From contig CAZIZO010000007.1 of assembly GCA_964543905.1 (NCBI GenBank), positions 1 through 64,000 of the forward strand: a DNA stretch of 64,000 bases. Direction: 5' to 3'. This DNA comes from GCA-016699835 sp964543905 (GTDB lineage Bacteria > Planctomycetota > Phycisphaerae > Phycisphaerales > UBA1924). Both the position numbers and the translations under genes were made by a program. The notes below the pieces were generated by a model. It searched no databases. It had not been told where the DNA came from and was given only the letters and a program-made list of their open reading frames with translations. Shown piece after piece: positions 59,954 through 64,000 of this stretch (position 1 is its first letter; each line of letters starts with the position of its first letter).

Positions 59954-61021
59954 ATGCCCCCTGCAAACCCTCCCAAGCCCGACCCGCAGCCGCCGACAAC
60001 CGCGACGTCCAAGTCCGTCTCCATGCGCCAGGTGGCCGCGGCCGCGGGGGTCTCCATCGCCACCGTCAGCCGCGTGCTCAACAACCCCTCGACCGTTTCC
60101 AAAGAGACCGCTGCCCGCGTGCAGGACGTCATCGCACGCCTCGGTTACGCGCCCAACCCGCTCGCGCAACTCTTCGGCGCGGGCGAAAGCCACCTCCTCG
60201 GCCTCGCGCTCCCCATTCTTCACGGTGAGTTTTACACCAATCTCTTCCGGGGGGCCGACATGGAGGCCACACGCCTCGGTTACCACCTCATCGTGACCAC
60301 GATCACCACACGCCCCGACGCGAGCAAGCGCGACAGCGTGCTGGGGACGGGGATCATCGACGGGATGGCCGTCGTTATCGTTGATGCCGAGGACCCGATC
60401 ATTCCGGACGTTGTCGCGTCCAAGATTCCCACGGTGATCATCGACGCCGATCTTTCGTCGCAGGGGCTGGATAGCGTGGGCATCGACAACGCCACCGGCG
60501 CCCGCGAGGCGATCGACCATCTCCTCCGCTGGGTCGAGCCTGCACGCTGCTACTTCGTCGGAGGACCCCGCCAGAACTGGGACACGATGCACCGCGCCCG
60601 CGCCTTCGAGGCGGCGCTTGCGGAGCATGGCTGGAAGGTGAAGCCCGACCAGGTCTCGTGCGGCGAATACTCGGCACAGTGGGGACGCGAATGGGCGCTG
60701 CGTGCGATCCAGCGCGGCTGGCTCCAGAAGGCCGCCGTGCTCGCGGGCAACGACGACATCGCGTGCGGCATCATGCGTGCCGCCGAGGATGCCCGCGTGT
60801 ATGTCCCCGATCAACTGAGAATCGTGGGGTTCGACAACACCCGGATGGCCGAACTCGTTCGCCCGAAACTCTCCTCGATCGCGCTCCCGATGGAGCAACT
60901 TGGAATCGAGGCGGTGCGGACGCTGGTTGATCGCATCGATCACCCGCACACGCCTCCGCGTTGCATGCGGTTGCCGACGAAGTTGATCGTGCGTGAGAGC
61001 AGCACGGCGATGGCGTATTGA
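59954..61021 (+). CDS. LacI-family transcriptional regulator
   Basis: A 355-residue repressor-like protein. A Pro-rich N-terminal tail (1-20) precedes a classic LacI HTH and hinge (about 22-78): MRQVAAAAGVSIATVSRVLN and NNPSTVSKETAARVQDVIAR. The sensor is a type 1 periplasmic-binding-like domain with ALPILHGEFYTNLFRGADME, GIIDGMAVVIVDAE, VLAGNDDIACGIMRAAEDA and RIVGFDNTRMAELVRP. Effector and targets are not visible; no sugar-uptake genes adjoin it. TACCAT at 59938-59943 is 10 bases before ATG 59954. It faces the SpoIID gene tail to tail with a 26-base gap. Confidence 0.93.
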   Translation: MPPANPPKPDPQPPTTATSKSVSMRQVAAAAGVSIATVSRVLNNPSTVSKETAARVQDVIARLGYAPNPLAQLFGAGESHLLGLALPILHGEFYTNLFRGADMEATRLGYHLIVTTITTRPDASKRDSVLGTGIIDGMAVVIVDAEDPIIPDVVASKIPTVIIDADLSSQGLDSVGIDNATGAREAIDHLLRWVEPARCYFVGGPRQNWDTMHRARAFEAALAEHGWKVKPDQVSCGEYSAQWGREWALRAIQRGWLQKAAVLAGNDDIACGIMRAAEDARVYVPDQLRIVGFDNTRMAELVRPKLSSIALPMEQLGIEAVRTLVDRIDHPHTPPRCMRLPTKLIVRESSTAMAY

Positions 61022-61031
61022 CTGTGCAACG

Positions 61032-61041
61032 CCCTTCGGGG
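61032..61041. terminator. short UUCG hairpin between LacI and SpoIID genes
   Basis: CCC-TTCG-GGG at 61032-61041 in the 26-base convergent gap. A short stem with a stable tetraloop; it could be a weak bidirectional terminator. No T run. Confidence 0.3.
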
Positions 61042-61047
61042 TGGGCT

Positions 61048-62433
61048 CTATGGGTACATCTTCCCAACCTCGACACCGGGATAGAAGGTCTTGATCATCG
61101 TGGGCCAGTCCATCCCTTGCTCGGCAAACGCCTTGGCGCAGTACTGGCACATTCCCACGCCGTGCCCCCAGCCGCGTCCGTGGAGGCGCACCTTGTCGGC
61201 CCACACTTCGGTCTCGAAGTCCCCGCTGAGCACGCGATTGGCTTCCGTGACCGGGGGCAGGCCTCCCGCTGGCTGATTGAGCGCCTGACGAATCTGCTCG
61301 GGCGCGAACTCAAACTCGCGTCCGCCGCTGTCGACGACGACGTACGAGTTTGGGCGCTGCGCGTCGTTGCGATCGCCGACGCGGATGGTCCGGAGCCGGC
61401 CCATGCCCGCGGCATCGTGCTTGTTGCTCCGAGCCCACGCGCGGATGCGCTGCGAGAGTTCATCGTCATCGCGCGTCACGCTCCAGCGATACCACTTGGA
61501 GTCCTTGCAGGGGGCTTGCCGGACTTTGCCTTGCAGGGGCTTGGCGTTGTTGAACTCGGTGCCTGCGACCTTGGGCCAGGCGTACGCCGCCGACGCCGGG
61601 CGTCCGCCGCAGGTGCTCGAGTAATACGCGCGGATCAGCCCGCCGTTGTACGTGATGACCTGCCCGCGCGTCGTCCGCGCCGCCTCTGCGGCAATCGGTA
61701 CGATCATCCCGCCCGTGTACGCCTGGTCGTTCGTGTTCGCCTCCACGTCGTACGTGCGATTCTCCCGCCGAGCCCGATCCCGCTCGTGCAGCGCGTACGT
61801 GCGCGACGCGACGGCCTGCGCCTCAAACGCCTGGCGAGGCCAGGTCTTGAACATCTCCCCTTGCAGCACGCCGGGCAGATACGTCTCGATCCCCATCGAC
61901 GCGACCACGTCCATCGAACTCGCCGAATCGCTCCAGCGCGGGCGAATCTGGATCACGCCCGGGTATCGTGTCCCATTCACCTGCAACGCCTGATCGCTCC
62001 GCGCCCGCATCGAGGGCATCGTCGGCGTCGCGTCCTCCGGCGTCAGCACTTCCACATCGGTCGCGAACGGCCAACTCACCGTTCCACCCCTCGCGTCGAT
62101 CGCCTTGATCCCGTCCTTTCCGCTCTGCACCACGACGGGCGTGGGCACGGTGTCCGGAAGGCCCGAACCGATCGGGCGGATCACCACCTTCGACATGCCG
62201 TCGATCCGGACCCGTTCGGTCCCCTTGACAACCCGGACGCGGATGTCCGGCTCGGTCGTGAACTTGGCTCGCGTGGTCGTCGCGCGTGCGGGGTCGAGTT
62301 CTTCGCTCACGGAGTTGGTCACCCGCTCGATCGTCGAGCACGACGAGGCGAGGATGGTGGACAGGATCAGGGCCGATCGCCATGTGCGTTGAGCGAAGGA
62401 CGCGAACGTGCTTTTCTGGGGTGCCGTGATCAT
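61048..62433 (-). CDS. SpoIID/LytB-domain lipoprotein, probable peptidoglycan lytic enzyme
   Basis: A 461-residue lipoprotein: the signal peptide ends LILSTILASSC. The SpoIID domain is at about residues 165-455. The catalytic-type Glu is in YLPGVLQGEMFKTWPRQAFE, with AQAVASRTYALHERDRARRE next, then NTNDQAYTGG, IRAYYSSTCGGRPASA and the C-terminal HGRGWGHGVGMCQYCAKAFA, all typical of SpoIID lytic transglycosylases that trim denuded glycan strands. The N-terminal part (about 50-160) is a beta-rich extra domain. It is Gram-negative-type and membrane anchored here, so a role in cell-wall turnover is inferred. The start ATG 62433 has GGAG 8 bases upstream. Confidence 0.92.
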   Translation of the reverse strand: MITAPQKSTFASFAQRTWRSALILSTILASSCSTIERVTNSVSEELDPARATTTRAKFTTEPDIRVRVVKGTERVRIDGMSKVVIRPIGSGLPDTVPTPVVVQSGKDGIKAIDARGGTVSWPFATDVEVLTPEDATPTMPSMRARSDQALQVNGTRYPGVIQIRPRWSDSASSMDVVASMGIETYLPGVLQGEMFKTWPRQAFEAQAVASRTYALHERDRARRENRTYDVEANTNDQAYTGGMIVPIAAEAARTTRGQVITYNGGLIRAYYSSTCGGRPASAAYAWPKVAGTEFNNAKPLQGKVRQAPCKDSKWYRWSVTRDDDELSQRIRAWARSNKHDAAGMGRLRTIRVGDRNDAQRPNSYVVVDSGGREFEFAPEQIRQALNQPAGGLPPVTEANRVLSGDFETEVWADKVRLHGRGWGHGVGMCQYCAKAFAEQGMDWPTMIKTFYPGVEVGKMYP

Positions 62434-62518
62434 CCGTGATCTCCGCGAATGGGCGGTTCATCCGCCCTAAAGTGCCAGCATCTCGCAACGACCAACTGTA
62501 GATTCCCCAACGCCCCAG
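62434..62518. other. divergent promoter region, SpoIID / small lipoprotein
   Basis: An 85-base space with a GGCGG-ATGAA-CCGCC hairpin near the SpoIID start and TAGATT at 62499-62504, a candidate -10 for the plus-strand gene 14 bases before ATG 62519. Confidence 0.35.
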
Positions 62519-63034
62519 ATGAGTATGCCCAACTCCAACTCATTCAAACCAGTTCCCTCCGAGTGCCGGCGGTGGATTCGCCGATCGCTCGTGCGATGGA
62601 GGCCGCGGGCGATCCGCATCTCGGCATCGGCGGTCCTGTTGGCCGCGGGTCTACTCATCGGCTGCGCGTCCTCGACGCCTGCATTTGATGTGGAGTCGGA
62701 GGCGTATGACGGCCCATCGCTGCGGATCGAACCGACCGACGTGGGCAACGTTGTCGTGATGACGGCTCCGACGCCGGGGTGGCAGATCACGCTGGATGCC
62801 GTGCGGGAGAATGTGGGCAAGCAGGATGTGTTCGTGACGATCCGTCGGCCGAGTGCTCTCTTCAACTATCCCGAGCGCCGCGTCGAGCAGCGTCTGGCAA
62901 CTATGGTCACCACCACCACCCCGCTGGCGACCTATGTCCGCGTGCTGCCGTTCGACGCACCGCCGAACGATGAACGGCCTTACCGGCCTGGGCCAGCGAC
63001 GGCCTCCACAATCGCGAGCGAGGTTCAGAAGTAG
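62519..63034 (+). CDS. small putative lipoprotein, unknown function
   Basis: A 171-residue protein with a long basic N-terminal arm (1-34), a hydrophobic segment and a lipobox, SAVLLAAGLLIGCASS, so lipid attachment at Cys is expected despite the long n-region. The mature part (about 50-171) is beta-rich (SLRIEPTDVGNVVVMTAPTP and GKQDVFVTIRRPS) with no family I recognise. ATG 62519; a second ATG at 62525 is possible. Divergent from the SpoIID gene and upstream of dprA. Confidence 0.78.
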   Translation: MSMPNSNSFKPVPSECRRWIRRSLVRWRPRAIRISASAVLLAAGLLIGCASSTPAFDVESEAYDGPSLRIEPTDVGNVVVMTAPTPGWQITLDAVRENVGKQDVFVTIRRPSALFNYPERRVEQRLATMVTTTTPLATYVRVLPFDAPPNDERPYRPGPATASTIASEVQK

Positions 63035-63085
63035 CCTGAGGTGCCGCGACATCGGAAACCCCCTTTTATGCTGCGATCGGGGCGG

Positions 63086-63091
63086 TAGAAT
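63086..63091 (+). promoter_or_regulatory. -10-like TAGAAT 6 bases before the dprA GTG start
   Basis: TAGAAT-GCTATC-GTG 63098. No Shine-Dalgarno. Same geometry as the other leaderless candidates. Confidence 0.5.
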
Positions 63092-63097
63092 GCTATC

Positions 63098-64000
63098 GTG
63101 TCCACGATCTCGCCCAAGGTCCACGCGATGCTCAAACTCACGTGCGTGAGCGGGCTGGGCCCAAAGTTGATCGCGCGGCTGATCGAGGTGTGCGGGTCTC
63201 CGGAGGCCGCGGCGTCGGCGTCGGCGGCGGAGTTGGCACGCGTCAAGGGCATCGGCCACGGACGCGCACTGGAACTCGCCGCTTCCCTCCGAGCAAGCGG
63301 CGATCTCGCACTCCGCGAACTCGACCTTGCCGAGGAACTCGGGGTTACCTTGCTGGCGAAGGGTGAGGTTGGGTATCCCTCGCTACTGGAGCAACTTCCG
63401 GATGCGCCGGCGTTGCTGTATGTTCGAGGTCGATTGGCGCCCGCGGGGGAGGATCGATTTGCCGTTGCCATTGTCGGTTCGCGCAACTGCACGCACTACG
63501 GTCTGGAGCAGGCCGAACGATTTGCAAGCGTTCTCGCCTCGGCGGGTTTGACCGTTGTGTCCGGCGGAGCACGAGGGATCGATACGGCGGCCCATCATGG
63601 GACGTTGCGGGCGCGGGGTCGAACCGTCGCCGTGCTGGGCTGCGGGCTCGCGGAGTGCTATCCGCCGGAGAACAAGGACCTGTTCGCCAAGATCGCCGAA
63701 GGGCATGGCGCCGTGGTTTCCGAGTTGCCCTTACGCACACCGCCCAATGCCGAGAACTTTCCGGCACGGAATCGCATCATTTCCGGCCTGAGCCTTGGTG
63801 TATTGGTGATCGAGGCCGATGAGCGCTCCGGGGCGCTCATCACCGCACGTGTGGCAACCGAGGATCATGGGCGTGAGTCGATGGCGCTCCCCGGTCGAGT
63901 TGATTCACCCGCGAGCCGCGGCACACTGGAACTCATCAAGAAAGGTGGAGCGGCGCTGGTGACCGAGCCCGGAGATGTGCTCAATCTCCTCGAATCGGCC
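63098..64000 (+). CDS. dprA: DNA processing protein DprA, 3' end outside window
   Basis: The first 301 residues of DprA/Smf, the loader that passes incoming single-stranded DNA to RecA during transformation. An N-terminal SAM-like HhH region (LTCVSGLGPKLIARLIE, RVKGIGHGRALELAASL) precedes the Rossmann-like core: AIVGSRNCTHYGLEQAERFA, TVVSGGARGIDTAAHHGTL, AVLGCGLAECYPPENKDLF, FPARNRIISGLSLGVLVIEA and SGALITARVATE. GTG 63098 fits the TAGAAT 6 bases upstream; ATG 63128 is a less likely alternative. Together with the pilus locus it hints at natural competence (inference); other com genes are not in the window. Confidence 0.95.
   Translation, partial: MSTISPKVHAMLKLTCVSGLGPKLIARLIEVCGSPEAAASASAAELARVKGIGHGRALELAASLRASGDLALRELDLAEELGVTLLAKGEVGYPSLLEQLPDAPALLYVRGRLAPAGEDRFAVAIVGSRNCTHYGLEQAERFASVLASAGLTVVSGGARGIDTAAHHGTLRARGRTVAVLGCGLAECYPPENKDLFAKIAEGHGAVVSELPLRTPPNAENFPARNRIISGLSLGVLVIEADERSGALITARVATEDHGRESMALPGRVDSPASRGTLELIKKGGAALVTEPGDVLNLLESA

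Noticed and set aside
1..64000. CRISPR array, transposase, integrase or tRNA
   Set aside because: No regularly spaced repeats, no DDE or tyrosine recombinase gene and no cloverleaf-like segment noticed on either strand.

Overview
The window is 64 kb of GC-rich, densely coding bacterial chromosome with 48 supported protein genes, two of them cut by the window edges. I saw no rRNA, tRNA, CRISPR array or insertion sequence. The best guess for the source is a planctomycete of the Phycisphaerae type. The reasons are a secreted protein ending in a tandem GC-type dockerin, an AFTLIE pseudopilin with an H-X9-DG-like end, a long run of oversized pseudopilins, and many DUF-type and lipoprotein genes. 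This is family-level inference, not a species call.

Layout. 1-6.8 kb: HDOD protein (partial), a haem-motif chemoreceptor, a coiled-coil protein, threonine aldolase and two small heat-shock proteins. 7-16 kb: a pseudopilin, a KimA/Kup-like transporter with a USP domain, PcrA/UvrD helicase, a membrane P-loop ATPase and phosphomannomutase. 16-18.4 kb: GC-dockerin protein and two unknowns. 18.7-35 kb: a type IV pilus/type II secretion-like locus (PilT, PilB, PilC, then five pseudopilin-like proteins of 407, 432, 389, 676 and 2003 residues) closed by a good terminator at 35.06 kb. 35-42.6 kb: sugar-1-phosphate transferase, two envelope or secreted proteins, haem O synthase, YraN, a SurA-like lipoprotein, DUF1844 and SOUL proteins. 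42.6-46.5 kb: ureohydrolase, AstD and AstA. 46.5-54.6 kb: TilS, two peptidases, and an operon of EEP lipoprotein, CoaX and an MnmE-like GTPase. 54.7-58 kb: a kynurenine-branch operon (HAAO, ACMSD, kynureninase). 58-64 kb: sirtuin, FolD-like enzyme, LacI regulator, SpoIID-like lipoprotein, a small lipoprotein and DprA (partial).

How the genes work together. The pilus ATPases, platform protein and pseudopilins form one long transcription unit with 4-base overlaps, so they probably build one envelope machine. AstA and AstD belong to the arginine succinyltransferase route and sit beside a ureohydrolase. HAAO, ACMSD and kynureninase are consecutive steps around 3-hydroxyanthranilate. EEP, CoaX and the GTPase are translationally coupled or nearly so.

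A recurring signal: ten genes have a TAnnnT hexamer ending 5-6 bases before the start codon and no Shine-Dalgarno sequence. This suggests widespread leaderless transcription, in contrast to the strong Shine-Dalgarno sites inside the pilus operon. The plus strand is G-rich over C for about the first 55 kb whichever strand is coding, then becomes C-rich from about 55.4 to 62.4 kb, which points to an inverted or acquired block or a replication-related switch.
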